This document shows, piece by piece, positions 14,895-23,124 of a DNA stretch of 64,000 bases. The translations under genes and the position numbers were made by a program. The stretch comes from an uncultured Paracoccaceae bacterium. Lineage in GTDB: Bacteria; Pseudomonadota; Alphaproteobacteria; Rhodobacterales; Rhodobacteraceae. The notes below the pieces were generated by a model that saw only the letters and a program-made list of their open reading frames with translations, searched no databases and had not been told where the DNA came from. Location: assembly GCA_947493745.1 (NCBI GenBank), contig CANLSM010000007.1, forward strand, positions 1-64,000, given 5' to 3'. Position 1 is the stretch's first letter. Each line of letters starts with the position of its first letter.

Positions 14895-16017
14895 TCAGCA
14901 GTTTGGTCTCCAATGGCCAGCGCGGGGTCACCGGCACCTCCGGCCCGTATCCCAGACGTCCCAACATCTGCACCGTCTCACCAGGTTTCGCAAGGATGCT
15001 GTGGGCGGCCGCATAATGCGGTTCCATCTCGGCATATTCCTGAAGGCACTGGCTGACCGGGTGGAGCGACAGGCCAAGTGCCGTGGTCGTCAGGTTCAGA
15101 CGCAGCCATGCGGCACCGGCATGGATCTGAACTGTGCGGGTGTTTCCCGGCGTGGTCAGCCACGCATAGGCGGGGGTGGCGTTCATCATTGTGGTGTAGG
15201 AATCGATGGTGCCCTGAAATCCGACGCTGTCAACCTCGCTCAGGCCGTCGCGGGTCAGCAGACCGGCAAGCATCAGGCTTTCCAGAAACGGGCCGCCAAG
15301 GTCGATCCCGTCGGGCTGGGCATTGATCTCCCGCTTGCCGAGGCGGATCAGATCGGTGCTCTCCTTCAGCTTGGGAGGTGTGAACATCTCCGTTTCCCAG
15401 GCTGCCCAGGCTAGATCGCGGATAGTGGAGACCATCGGGTCGTCCGTCGCGGTTCCGAGACCAACCTTAGGTGAGTTCAGGACGGCCAGAGGGGCAAGAT
15501 CGCTCTTCTTGACGGGTCTTGTCATATCGAACGGCTCCTTGCAGGACCGCCGGTCCATGATATGCGCGGCCAGAGGATCAGGGGTGGCACCTTCGCGGAA
15601 TGTGATCCGGGCGACCGGGGCGGTCTCGTCCTCGCCATCGGGGAAGAGTTTCATATCGGTCTGGTATCCATTGGCCGATGCGGCAATCCGCATCTGTTCG
15701 AGAAAGCAGCCCATTCCGATCGTGAGCTGGCGGCTGAACGGATCGGTTTCGGGGAGATCAAGGGTCGGATCGCGAAAGACCGTGACCGTGTCGTCCCCAT
15801 CGAGCCTGACCTGCCAGGGCTGCCGGTTATGCGGGTTCGGCGCGAGAATGGCGTAGGAGAGCGCATGTTTGCGCGGGTCATCGTAGCCACCCGCCGCCTC
15901 CCACGGCGCCAGCGCCTTTGTCGGTGTTCGCGTGGTGACGAAACCGGTCGCGGCAGTCGCGGCCAGCACCGTTCCGCCACCGATCAGGGTGAGAAACTTG
16001 CGTCTTGTCGAGGTCAT
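14887..16017 (-). CDS. Nitroreductase-like (Acg family) protein with a Tat signal
   Basis: The N-terminus has a twin-arginine signal (STRRKFLTLIGGG) followed by a hydrophobic stretch ending in ATAATG, so the folded, presumably flavin-bound protein goes to the periplasm. The body contains APNPHNRQPWQVRL, the FMN-contact segment of Acg-type nitroreductases, DRRSCKEPF, and a second half with LHPVSQCLQEY and VQMLGRLGYGP. Acg-like proteins are fused, degenerate nitroreductase domains that may bind flavin without reducing nitro compounds. Its product is probably induced when the co-encoded MarR protein leaves its operator. Confidence 0.82.
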   Translation of the reverse strand: MTSTRRKFLTLIGGGTVLAATAATGFVTTRTPTKALAPWEAAGGYDDPRKHALSYAILAPNPHNRQPWQVRLDGDDTVTVFRDPTLDLPETDPFSRQLTIGMGCFLEQMRIAASANGYQTDMKLFPDGEDETAPVARITFREGATPDPLAAHIMDRRSCKEPFDMTRPVKKSDLAPLAVLNSPKVGLGTATDDPMVSTIRDLAWAAWETEMFTPPKLKESTDLIRLGKREINAQPDGIDLGGPFLESLMLAGLLTRDGLSEVDSVGFQGTIDSYTTMMNATPAYAWLTTPGNTRTVQIHAGAAWLRLNLTTTALGLSLHPVSQCLQEYAEMEPHYAAAHSILAKPGETVQMLGRLGYGPEVPVTPRWPLETKLLNA

Positions 16018-16058
16018 ACCGTGGGGTCCTTTCCGTTGGGTTGATCTGCTGGGCAGTC

Positions 16059-16103
16059 ATATAGTACGATATCGAACTAAACAAGTGCGAAATCGTACTA
16101 TAT
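16059..16103. promoter_or_regulatory. Long inverted repeat, probable MarR operator of the nitroreductase-marR operon
   Basis: ATATAGTACGAT (16059-16070) and ATCGTACTATAT (16092-16103) are perfect 12-bp arms around 21 bp. Each arm is also half of a smaller palindrome: TAGTACGATATCGAACTA at 16062-16079, and AGTGCGA-A-ATCGTACT around 16084-16099. This suggests two dimer sites on one face of the helix. It lies 42 bp upstream of the nitroreductase start and overlaps minus-strand promoter-like elements (TTGTTT and TATATG). Confidence 0.75.
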
Positions 16104-16136
16104 GCTCAAGGACGATTTGAAAGCTGGAATTCGGTC

Positions 16137-16847
16137 CTAGTCAGGGGCGAGCATGTATCCTGCGCCACGCACCGTTTGCAGGTAGCGCGGGGTCTTGGGA
16201 TCGGCCTCGATCTTGCGGCGCAGGCGGGTGATCTGCACGTCGACCGCGCGCTCCTGCGCCTGCCCGTCATCGCGGCCCAGATCCTCAACCAACTGCGTCC
16301 GGCTGATCGCCTCGTTCGGATTGGCCGAAAAGATACGCATCAGGGCGCTTTCGGTCGCGGTCAGACGGACCATGTCCGTGCCGCGCCACATCTCGCCGCG
16401 GGTCATGTCGTAGCGGACATCGCCCATATGCAGTGTCTTTGGCGGCTCATTGAGCGTCTCTGGCTTCGGCACCCGGCGCAGGATCGCATTGATCCGCAAG
16501 AGCAGTTCCTTGGGCTCGAACGGCTTGGGGAGATAGTCATCTGCACCCGCCTCAAGCCCCTTGATCCGGTCGTCGGTGTCCCCGCGCGCGGTCAGAAGCA
16601 GGATCGGCGTTGAGATCTGGTCCGATAGGTCCTTGGTCAGCGACAAGCCGTCCTCGCCTGGCATCATCACGTCGATCACCAGCAGGTCGAACTCAAGACC
16701 GTCGAGCAGACGGCGGGCATGGGCCGCATCGCGCGCAGTGGTCACCCAATAGTCGTGCCGGGCCAGGAATTTCTGCAACAGCCCCCGGATGCGCTCATCA
16801 TCATCGACCACGAGGATATGGGCGTCGGCCTGCTCAACTTCGCTCAT
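16137..16847 (-). CDS. petR: PetR-type OmpR-family response regulator
   Basis: Receiver domain (residues ~10-120) with the acidic pocket DDDE, phospho-accepting Asp in LLVIDVMMPGEDG, conserved Thr/Ser LLLTARG and Lys in LPKPFEPKELLLR; then a winged-helix DNA-binding domain ending in AVDVQITRLRRKIEADP and VRGAGYMLAPD. The gene overlaps the MarR-like petP by 4 bp, the same pair found upstream of the cytochrome bc1 genes in Rhodobacter capsulatus. No histidine kinase or petABC is in the window. In R. capsulatus petR is essential for growth. Confidence 0.85.
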   Translation of the reverse strand: MSEVEQADAHILVVDDDERIRGLLQKFLARHDYWVTTARDAAHARRLLDGLEFDLLVIDVMMPGEDGLSLTKDLSDQISTPILLLTARGDTDDRIKGLEAGADDYLPKPFEPKELLLRINAILRRVPKPETLNEPPKTLHMGDVRYDMTRGEMWRGTDMVRLTATESALMRIFSANPNEAISRTQLVEDLGRDDGQAQERAVDVQITRLRRKIEADPKTPRYLQTVRGAGYMLAPD

Positions 16848-17362
16848 GTGTCTTTGCCCTCCAGCAATTGTCGGATCTGTGTCCGCATCTTGGGTTCGAT
16901 GATTTGTTCAAGCACTTTGCGAAAGCCCTGTACAGCCTCCGGTCCTGCCGCCGAATAGGCTTTGCGCATGCGCGCGCGCTGTGTCTCGCTGAGTTCCAGT
17001 TCCAGCGCCTGACCTTCCTCGGTCAGGTACAGATTGCGCTGACGACGGTCCTGTTTGCCGATGCGGCTGTCCACGAGCCCGTCCTCGACCAGTTGCCGCA
17101 GCACACGGTTGAGCGACTGTTTGGTGACACCGAGGATATCGAGCAGGTCGTTGACGGTCAGCCCGGGACGTCGGTTGATGAAATGCAACGCTCGGTGATG
17201 CGCGCGCCCATAGGCCATGGTCTCCAGAATGCGGTCGGGATCAGCGGTGAAGCCGCGATAGGCGAAGAACATCAATTCGATGCCCTGTCTGAGCTGGTCA
17301 TCGGTGAGAAAAAGCAGCTGCTCACCTGTGCTTGGCGTGCCGCCCCGGCCTGGAGTCTGCAT
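16844..17362 (-). CDS. petP: PetP-type MarR family regulator
   Basis: Winged-helix protein with HHRALHFINRRPGLTVNDLLDILGVTKQSLNRVLRQLVEDGLV as helix-turn-helix region and the wing DSRIGKQDRRQRNLYLTEEG. ATG 17362 (MQTPGRGGTP) is preferred over the TTG at 17386. The pairing with petR by an ATGA overlap identifies it as PetP. It is divergent from ilvE, with a 152-bp shared upstream region. Confidence 0.85.
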   Translation of the reverse strand: MQTPGRGGTPSTGEQLLFLTDDQLRQGIELMFFAYRGFTADPDRILETMAYGRAHHRALHFINRRPGLTVNDLLDILGVTKQSLNRVLRQLVEDGLVDSRIGKQDRRQRNLYLTEEGQALELELSETQRARMRKAYSAAGPEAVQGFRKVLEQIIEPKMRTQIRQLLEGKDT

Positions 17363-17514
17363 GATCGCTGCCCTTGTCCTCGGCAATTGTTACAGCGATT
17401 TTATGTCAGCCTTGTTGACTTTCCAAGACCTAAATGCTAGCGATTCTGATGAATTGAGAAATAAACTGTCGCAAGATGCCTTTCTTGCGCAATTATCATA
17501 AAGAGGATACGGTA

Positions 17515-18384
17515 ATGGCGGGCGCATATGATGATCGCGACGGCTTCATCTGGATGGACGGCAAACTGGTGCCATGGCGGGACTGCAAGGTCCATGTCCT
17601 GACCCATGGTCTGCATTATGCCGACAGCGTGTTCGAGGGCGAGCGCGCCTATAACGGCAAGATTTTCGAGAGCCGCAAACATTCGGAGCGCCTGTTGCAA
17701 TCGGGTCGCGACGTCGATCTCGATATCCCGTGGACTGTTGATCAGATCGAGGAGGCCAAGGCGCTGACCCTGGCCGAGAGCGGTCTGACCGACGCCTATG
17801 TCCGCCCGGTTGCATGGCGCGGGTCCGGCGACGATATGGGGGTCGCCTCGCAGCGCAATCCGGTTCATCTGGCCATCGCGGTCTGGGAGTGGGGCGCTTA
17901 TTACGGCGACGCGAAATTCAAGGGTGCGAAGCTTGATATCTCCAAGTGGAAACGCCCCAGTCCCGAGACGATCCCGAGCTTTGCCAAGGCCGCCGGGCTC
18001 TACATGATCTGCACCATGTCCAAGCATGCGGCCGAGGCCAAGGGCTGTTCGGATGCTTTGATGATGGATTATCGCGGCTATGTGGCCGAGGCGACGGGTG
18101 CGAATGTCTTCTTCGTGAAGGACGGCAAGGTGCACACGCCAACGCCGGATTGCTTCCTCAACGGCATCACGCGGCAAACGGTCATCAGGATGCTGGAGGG
18201 CAAGGGCGTCGAGGTGGTCGAGCGCCACATCATGCCCGAAGAGCTTGACGGGTTCGAGCAGTGCTGGCTGACCGGCACCGCCGCCGAGGTCACACCGGTA
18301 GGCCAGATCGGCGAGCATATGTTCGAGGTCGGTGCGCTGACCCGGATGATCGCCGAGGATTACGAGAAACTGGTCCGCGCCTAG
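17515..18384 (+). CDS. ilvE: IlvE, branched-chain amino acid aminotransferase
   Basis: Class IV PLP aminotransferase for the last step of Val, Leu and Ile synthesis. The N-terminal domain has HVLTHGLHYADSVFEGERAY, the substrate-binding loop; the Schiff-base lysine is K158 in IPSFAKAAGLYM; the glutamate region is GYVAEATGANVFFVKDG and the phosphate-binding segment CFLNGITRQTV. ATG 17515 follows AGAGGA; the start is 38 codons shorter than nothing else plausible upstream except ATG 17476, which lacks a ribosome binding site. A TTGACT (17415 region) upstream may be a -35 element. Stop shares CTAG with the convergent rpiR gene. Confidence 0.92.
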   Translation: MAGAYDDRDGFIWMDGKLVPWRDCKVHVLTHGLHYADSVFEGERAYNGKIFESRKHSERLLQSGRDVDLDIPWTVDQIEEAKALTLAESGLTDAYVRPVAWRGSGDDMGVASQRNPVHLAIAVWEWGAYYGDAKFKGAKLDISKWKRPSPETIPSFAKAAGLYMICTMSKHAAEAKGCSDALMMDYRGYVAEATGANVFFVKDGKVHTPTPDCFLNGITRQTVIRMLEGKGVEVVERHIMPEELDGFEQCWLTGTAAEVTPVGQIGEHMFEVGALTRMIAEDYEKLVRA

Positions 18385-19244
18385 GTGAATTTGCGAAAGA
18401 TCTTGGTGCGGTCGAAGATCGCCTCAAGATCGCTCATCCGGGCCCGGGTCGCGTCCCAGGACTGCTCCTGCACGGCCGCGATCAAAGTCTCCGTGAGCAG
18501 AAGAGTCGCGGTGGCGGAGTCCCAGGCAGACGGGGCCTCGATCCGGCAACCGAACGTATGGGCGGCATGTGCCTGCACGGGGGATTGCCACTGATCGGTG
18601 AAGAGGATCACGCGCGCCCCGCGCTCCTCTGCCATACGGGCGAATTGCAGCACCGAATTCTCGTAGCGCCGCACATCATAGATCACCAGCACATCGCCGG
18701 GCTCCATATCAAGGAGCGCATGCGACCAGGCGTTCGATTTGGACGTGACATGCACCACGCCCTTGCGGATTACCTGCAGATGCAGTTCCAGATAGGTTGA
18801 AAGCGCGTGTGTGATCCGCCCGCCGGTGATGAAAATCTGCCGCTTGCTGTCGGCCAGAAGTGTTGCGACCGTATCGAACTGTTCAGGATCGATATGTGCG
18901 AGCGTCTGCCGGATGTTGCCCAGCACTGCATCGGCCATGCGGTTCAGGATGTGCTCCTGCGGCACGGTTTCAGACCAGCGGTCATGCTTGGTGATCGGGT
19001 CGGACATTCGCGCTTCCAGCTCAGTGCGCAGGGCGGTCTGAAACTCGGGAAAGCCCGAATACCCCAGCTTCTGCGCCATCCGCACGACGGTGGGGGTTGA
19101 GACCTCCGCCGCCTCGGCCACACGCGTTATCGAGCCCATGCCCGATAGCGGGTAGTTCTCCATGATGGAGTTGGCAAGCTGCCGCTCGGCGCGTGTCAGA
19201 TCATCGAAGATGGCCCTGATCTGGTCGAGGACGGTGTCGCTCAT
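18381..19244 (-). CDS. RpiR/MurR family transcriptional regulator of the adjacent catabolic operon
   Basis: N-terminal RpiR helix-turn-helix (residues ~1-80; GSITRVAEAAEVSTPTVVRMAQKLGYSGFPEFQTAL) and C-terminal SIS sugar-isomerase-like domain (residues ~115-260; RQIFITGGRITHALSTYLELHL, PGDVLVIYDVRRYENSV), which normally binds a phosphorylated or acidic ligand. It is divergent from the amidohydrolase-TRAP-ligase operon, the usual position of a local regulator. I see no obvious operator palindrome in the 134 bp between them. Ligand unknown. Confidence 0.88.
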   Translation of the reverse strand: MSDTVLDQIRAIFDDLTRAERQLANSIMENYPLSGMGSITRVAEAAEVSTPTVVRMAQKLGYSGFPEFQTALRTELEARMSDPITKHDRWSETVPQEHILNRMADAVLGNIRQTLAHIDPEQFDTVATLLADSKRQIFITGGRITHALSTYLELHLQVIRKGVVHVTSKSNAWSHALLDMEPGDVLVIYDVRRYENSVLQFARMAEERGARVILFTDQWQSPVQAHAAHTFGCRIEAPSAWDSATATLLLTETLIAAVQEQSWDATRARMSDLEAIFDRTKIFRKFT

Positions 19245-19378
19245 GCGATCTGATCTTTGGGGTCGATGCTCATTCTGTAATCATACTTTCAGATCGAACA
19301 GATAAGAAGAGGAATTTTCAGAAAACCGGTTGACAGATGCGAAGTGAAAAATGATCGTGTGCTTTGGAAGGGGTGTCC

Positions 19379-20131
19379 GTGCGCAGTTCGTCGTCGTTTT
19401 CAGCAGCAGAGACCATCGGGCTGACCGGGCCTGCGCCGGTTCTGATTCTGTGTGAACATGCCTCCAATACATTTCCTGCGGCCTTCGGCGATCTTGGAAC
19501 CTCGCCCGAGACCCGGGCCAGTCATGCGGCCTGGGACATCGGTGCGCGCGATCTGGCACTGCAACTGGCTGGCGCACTTGAGGCTCCGCTTGTTGCGGGC
19601 GGTGTTTCGCGGCTGATCTACGATTGCAACCGCCCGCCCGAAGCTGCGGATGCGGTGCCTGAAGCCAGCGAGCTTCACGACATTCCGGGCAACAGGAACT
19701 TGTCACCCGATGATCGCCAAGCGCGCGTCGATCAGGTTTACCAGCCCTTCTGTCGCGCGGTGGACCACGCCATCACCGAGGCGGGTCCAACAGCCCTGAT
19801 CACCGTTCACAGCTTCACGCCCAGCTATTTTGGCAAGGCGCGCTCCGTTGAGATCGGGGTGTTGCATGACCGGGACGCGCGGCTGGCGGACGTCTTGCTT
19901 GCCGAGGAATGGGGAAATCTGAAAATCGAGCGCAACCAGCCCTACGGCCCTGCGGACGGCGTGACCCATTCGCTCAGGCTGCATGCAGAGAGCCGGGGTC
20001 TGCTGAATGTAATGCTGGAGGTGCGCAACGATCTTCTGGCTCAGTCGCCTGAACGCATCGCACAGTTGCTTGCGGCAAATCTGAAAAATGCGCTCTCGAC
20101 ATGCGGTGTTTCGTTGCGGGAGGCCGTCTGA
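19379..20131 (+). CDS. N-formylglutamate amidohydrolase family protein
   Basis: Zn-dependent amidohydrolase of the HutG/FGase family, which cleaves N-formyl-L-glutamate; members also act on other N-acyl or glutamyl amides. Seen are VLILCEHASNTFP with the metal-binding E/H pair, WDIGARDLALQLA, LIYDCNRPP, ITVHSFTPSYFG with a further metal ligand and LMLEVRNDLL. First gene of the operon. GTG 19379 is chosen because AGGGG ends five bases before; TTG 19364 and GTG 19373 are in frame upstream. A TTGACA at 19330-19335 is a possible -35. With a gamma-glutamyl ligase five genes downstream, hydrolysis of a gamma-glutamyl conjugate is a plausible role (inference). Confidence 0.82.
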   Translation: MRSSSSFSAAETIGLTGPAPVLILCEHASNTFPAAFGDLGTSPETRASHAAWDIGARDLALQLAGALEAPLVAGGVSRLIYDCNRPPEAADAVPEASELHDIPGNRNLSPDDRQARVDQVYQPFCRAVDHAITEAGPTALITVHSFTPSYFGKARSVEIGVLHDRDARLADVLLAEEWGNLKIERNQPYGPADGVTHSLRLHAESRGLLNVMLEVRNDLLAQSPERIAQLLAANLKNALSTCGVSLREAV

Positions 20132-20637
20132 TGCACCCCGCGCTGCTCGGCTATATCCGCGTCGTGGATGGCTCAAACCGCATCGTCGGGCGTCTGGTGA
20201 TGTATGGCATCTTCGTGATGATGGGGATCCTGCTTTGGTCCTCGATCTCGAAAACCTTCTTTCTGCCCTCGCTCTGGACGCTGGAAATGGCACAGTTCGC
20301 GATGGTTGCCTACTACATGCTGGGCGGAGCCTATTCGATCCAGCTCGGCTCGAATGTGCGCATGGACCTTTTCTATGGTGGCTGGTCGGATCGCAGAAAG
20401 GCCTGGGTCGATGCCTTCACGGTCTTCTTCCTGATCTTCTATCTCTGCATCCTGCTTTATGGCGGCTATGAGAGCACGTCTTACGCGCTGCAATACAACG
20501 AGCGCAGCCCGACGGCCTGGCGGCCCTATCTTGCGCCCATCAAGATCATCATGTGTCTGGGCGTCTTCCTGATGCTGCTGCAGGCGATATCGGAGCTTCT
20601 GAAAGACATCGCCAAACTGCGCGGAGTGTCCGTCTGA
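20131..20637 (+). CDS. TRAP transporter small permease subunit (DctQ type)
   Basis: Four membrane spans (around residues 28-48, 58-76, 97-117 and 137-155) and family residues such as LWTLEMAQFAMVAYYMLGGAYSI and MDLFYGGWSDRRKAWVD. It forms the small membrane subunit of a tripartite ATP-independent periplasmic transporter with the following gene. ATG 20131 overlaps the amidohydrolase stop (TGATG) after GGGAGG. TRAP systems move organic acids, amines or zwitterions with sodium. Confidence 0.9.
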   Translation: MHPALLGYIRVVDGSNRIVGRLVMYGIFVMMGILLWSSISKTFFLPSLWTLEMAQFAMVAYYMLGGAYSIQLGSNVRMDLFYGGWSDRRKAWVDAFTVFFLIFYLCILLYGGYESTSYALQYNERSPTAWRPYLAPIKIIMCLGVFLMLLQAISELLKDIAKLRGVSV

Positions 20638-20638
20638 C

Positions 20639-21961
20639 ATGTCCTACGAGATGATCGCCATCCTGATGTTCTCCACCATGATGCTGATGCTCATGACCGG
20701 GCAGCGCGTCTTTGGCGCCATCGGCTTTGTGGGGGTCATGTCGGCTGTGCTGCTCTGGGGGCCGGGTGGCTCCGACATCGGCTTTTCAGCGGCGATGAAG
20801 CTGATGAAATGGTATCCGCTCCTCACCCTGCCGATGTTCATCTTCATGGGTTACGTGCTGTCGGAGAGCAAGATCGCCGATGACCTCTACCGCATGTTTC
20901 ATGTCTGGATGGGACCGCTGAGGGGCGGGCTTGCGATCGGCACGATTCTTCTGATGGTGCTGATCTCGGCGATGAACGGTCTTTCGGTCGCGGGCATGGC
21001 CATCGGCGCGACCATTGCCCTGCCGGAGCTTCTCAAGCGCGGCTATGACAAACGGATGGTGACCGGCGTCATTCAGGCAGGCTCGTCGCTGGGCATTCTC
21101 GTGCCGCCCTCGGTAGTGCTAGTCCTCTATGCGATGATCGCGCGCCAGCCGGTGGGCCAGCTCTGGCTGGCAGGCATCCTGCCGGGTCTGATGATGGCCG
21201 CCCTTTTCATCATCTATGTCGTAGTTCGTTGTCGGTTGCAGCCCGAACTTGGCCCGGCCCTGCCCGAGGCGGACCGCGACATCAGCCGGTCGGAGAAGCT
21301 GCGCCTCCTGCGCGCGGGCATCCTGCCGCTGGGTATCTTCGCGGTGATGATGGTGCCGTTCATCAATGGCTGGACATCGCTGGTTGAAAGCTCCGCCGTG
21401 GGCGCACTGACTGCCTTCATGGCGGCGGTCCTGAAGGGGCGCATGACCCGCGAGGTGTTCGAGAATTCGGTGCGCAACACGCTTGGCATCTCCTGCATGT
21501 TCATGTGGATTATCCTGGCCGCTCTGGGCTTCGGTGCTGTCTTTGATGGCTTGGGGGCGGTGCGTGCGATTGAGGGGCTCTTCACCGAACAGCTCGATCT
21601 CAGCCCCTGGACGATCCTGATCCTGATGCAACTCAGTTTCATCCTGATGGGCACGTTTCTCGACGACACCGCGATGCTGGTGATCGTGGCGCCACTTTAT
21701 GTGCCGCTCGTTGGCGCGCTTGGCTTCGACCTGATCTGGTACGGCGTACTTTATACCATCACCACGCAGATCGCCTATATGACACCGCCCTTCGGCTACA
21801 ACCTCTTCCTGATGCGCGCCATGGCGCCGCCCGAGATCGGTCTGGGCGACATCTACCGCTCGATCATCCCGTTTGTCTTCGTGATGGTCGTGGCGCTGGC
21901 GCTTGTCATGAGCTTCCCGCAAATCGCCCTTTGGCTGCCCGAGACCATTTATGGAAAATAA
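20639..21961 (+). CDS. TRAP transporter large permease subunit (DctM type)
   Basis: Transport subunit with about 11-12 spans. Family motifs include LPMFIFMGYVLSESKIADDLY, SAMNGLSVAGMAIGATIALPEL, QAGSSLGILVPPSVVLVLYAM, FLDDTAMLVIVAPLYVPL and TQIAYMTPPFGYNLFLMRAM, which contain the hairpins forming the substrate and Na+ sites. Length 440 aa is typical of DctM. It begins one base after the DctQ stop. Confidence 0.93.
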   Translation: MSYEMIAILMFSTMMLMLMTGQRVFGAIGFVGVMSAVLLWGPGGSDIGFSAAMKLMKWYPLLTLPMFIFMGYVLSESKIADDLYRMFHVWMGPLRGGLAIGTILLMVLISAMNGLSVAGMAIGATIALPELLKRGYDKRMVTGVIQAGSSLGILVPPSVVLVLYAMIARQPVGQLWLAGILPGLMMAALFIIYVVVRCRLQPELGPALPEADRDISRSEKLRLLRAGILPLGIFAVMMVPFINGWTSLVESSAVGALTAFMAAVLKGRMTREVFENSVRNTLGISCMFMWIILAALGFGAVFDGLGAVRAIEGLFTEQLDLSPWTILILMQLSFILMGTFLDDTAMLVIVAPLYVPLVGALGFDLIWYGVLYTITTQIAYMTPPFGYNLFLMRAMAPPEIGLGDIYRSIIPFVFVMVVALALVMSFPQIALWLPETIYGK

Positions 21962-22006
21962 CCCAGCAAGAACTCCGCCAACGGAGCACTCATCAACAAG
22001 GAGTAA

Positions 22007-23044
22007 ATGGATATGACAACAAGACGTAAGCTGATTTCCACAGCCGCCATGGCGCCTGCCGCGGCGCTGGCAGCACCTGCCCTTGCCCAATCCAAGATCA
22101 AATGGCGGATGCAGACCTATGCGGGCCCCGCACTGGCCGAGCATGTGATCAAGCCCGCGATTGACAGCTTCAACAAGATTGCCGGCGACCAGATGGAGAT
22201 CGAGCTTTTCTTCGCCGATCAGCTTGTGCCCACAGGCGAGCTTTTCCGCGCCATGCAGCGCGGCACGATTGATGCGGTGCAGTCCGATGACGACTCGATG
22301 GCCTCGCCCACGGAAGTGACCGTCTTTGGCGGCTATTTCCCGTTCGCCTCACGCTATTCGCTGGATGTGCCGGTGCTCTTCAATCAGTACGGTCTGAACG
22401 AGATCTGGGACGCGGAGTATTCAAAGGTCGGCGTCAAGCATATCTCCGCCGGGGCATGGGACCCTTGCCACTTCGCCACCAAGGACCCGATCCGCAGTCT
22501 TGAGGATCTCAAGGGCAAGCGGGTCTTTACCTTCCCCACGGCGGGCCGCTTCCTCACCCAGTTCGGTGTCGTTCCGGTGACCCTGCCATGGGAGGATATC
22601 GAGGTCGCCGTTCAGACGGGCGAACTGGACGGGATCGCCTGGTCGGGCATCACCGAGGATTACACGGTCGGTTGGGCGGATGTGACCAACTACTTCCTGA
22701 CCAACAACATCTCGGGCGCATGGGCCGGGTCGTTCTTTGCCAATATGGACCGCTACAACGAGTTGCCCGACAATCTCAAGGAACTCCTGCATGTCTGCAT
22801 GGATCAAAGCCACTATTATCGCCAATGGTGGTACTGGGGCGGCGAGGCCAGTCTGCGTGTGAATGGCACCAAGATGGAACTCACCACCATCCCCGACGAG
22901 GAATGGGCGCAGGTCGAAAACGCTGCGCTGGATTTCTGGGAGGAGATCGCGGCAGAATCTGAGACCAAGGCGAAAGTCGTCGAGATTTTCCGCCAGTACA
23001 ATGCGGATATGCAAAAGGCCGGGCGTCCTTATCGCTACGGCTGA
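22007..23044 (+). CDS. TRAP transporter solute-binding protein (DctP/TakP type) with Tat signal
   Basis: Periplasmic receptor. The N-terminus (TTRRKLISTAAMA...ALAQ) is a twin-arginine signal, common for TakP-like receptors. The mature part has WRMQTYAGPALAEHVIKPAID, the conserved ligand-binding Arg region PTAGRFLTQFG and SGITEDYTVGWADV. Two starts fit: ATG 22007 lies three bases from AAGGAG, ATG 22013 nine bases from it; the latter is better spaced and loses two residues. A strong stem-loop follows (23066-23089). Relatives bind 2-oxoacids or other carboxylates; ligand here unknown. Confidence 0.9.
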   Translation: MDMTTRRKLISTAAMAPAAALAAPALAQSKIKWRMQTYAGPALAEHVIKPAIDSFNKIAGDQMEIELFFADQLVPTGELFRAMQRGTIDAVQSDDDSMASPTEVTVFGGYFPFASRYSLDVPVLFNQYGLNEIWDAEYSKVGVKHISAGAWDPCHFATKDPIRSLEDLKGKRVFTFPTAGRFLTQFGVVPVTLPWEDIEVAVQTGELDGIAWSGITEDYTVGWADVTNYFLTNNISGAWAGSFFANMDRYNELPDNLKELLHVCMDQSHYYRQWWYWGGEASLRVNGTKMELTTIPDEEWAQVENAALDFWEEIAAESETKAKVVEIFRQYNADMQKAGRPYRYG

Positions 23045-23065
23045 GCCGTCCCCAAAGATAGGTGT

Positions 23066-23089
23066 GACCGGCCCCCGAGGGGGCCGGTC
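23066..23089 (+). terminator. Strong stem-loop after the TRAP receptor gene
   Basis: GACCGGCCCC and GGGGCCGGTC form a 10-bp stem with loop CGAG and no T-run behind it. It sits inside the operon between the binding-protein gene and the ligase gene. Such structures after solute-binding-protein genes protect the upstream mRNA and reduce downstream expression, as in malE-malF. Confidence 0.7.
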
Positions 23090-23124
23090 TCTGCTGAACA
23101 ATAGTCACCGGAAGGACCCGACCG

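Noticed and set aside
21119-22144. A 341-codon open frame on the minus strand
   Set aside because: Antisense to the TRAP large permease, whose transmembrane motifs are clear; the His/Gln/Arg-rich product is a shadow.
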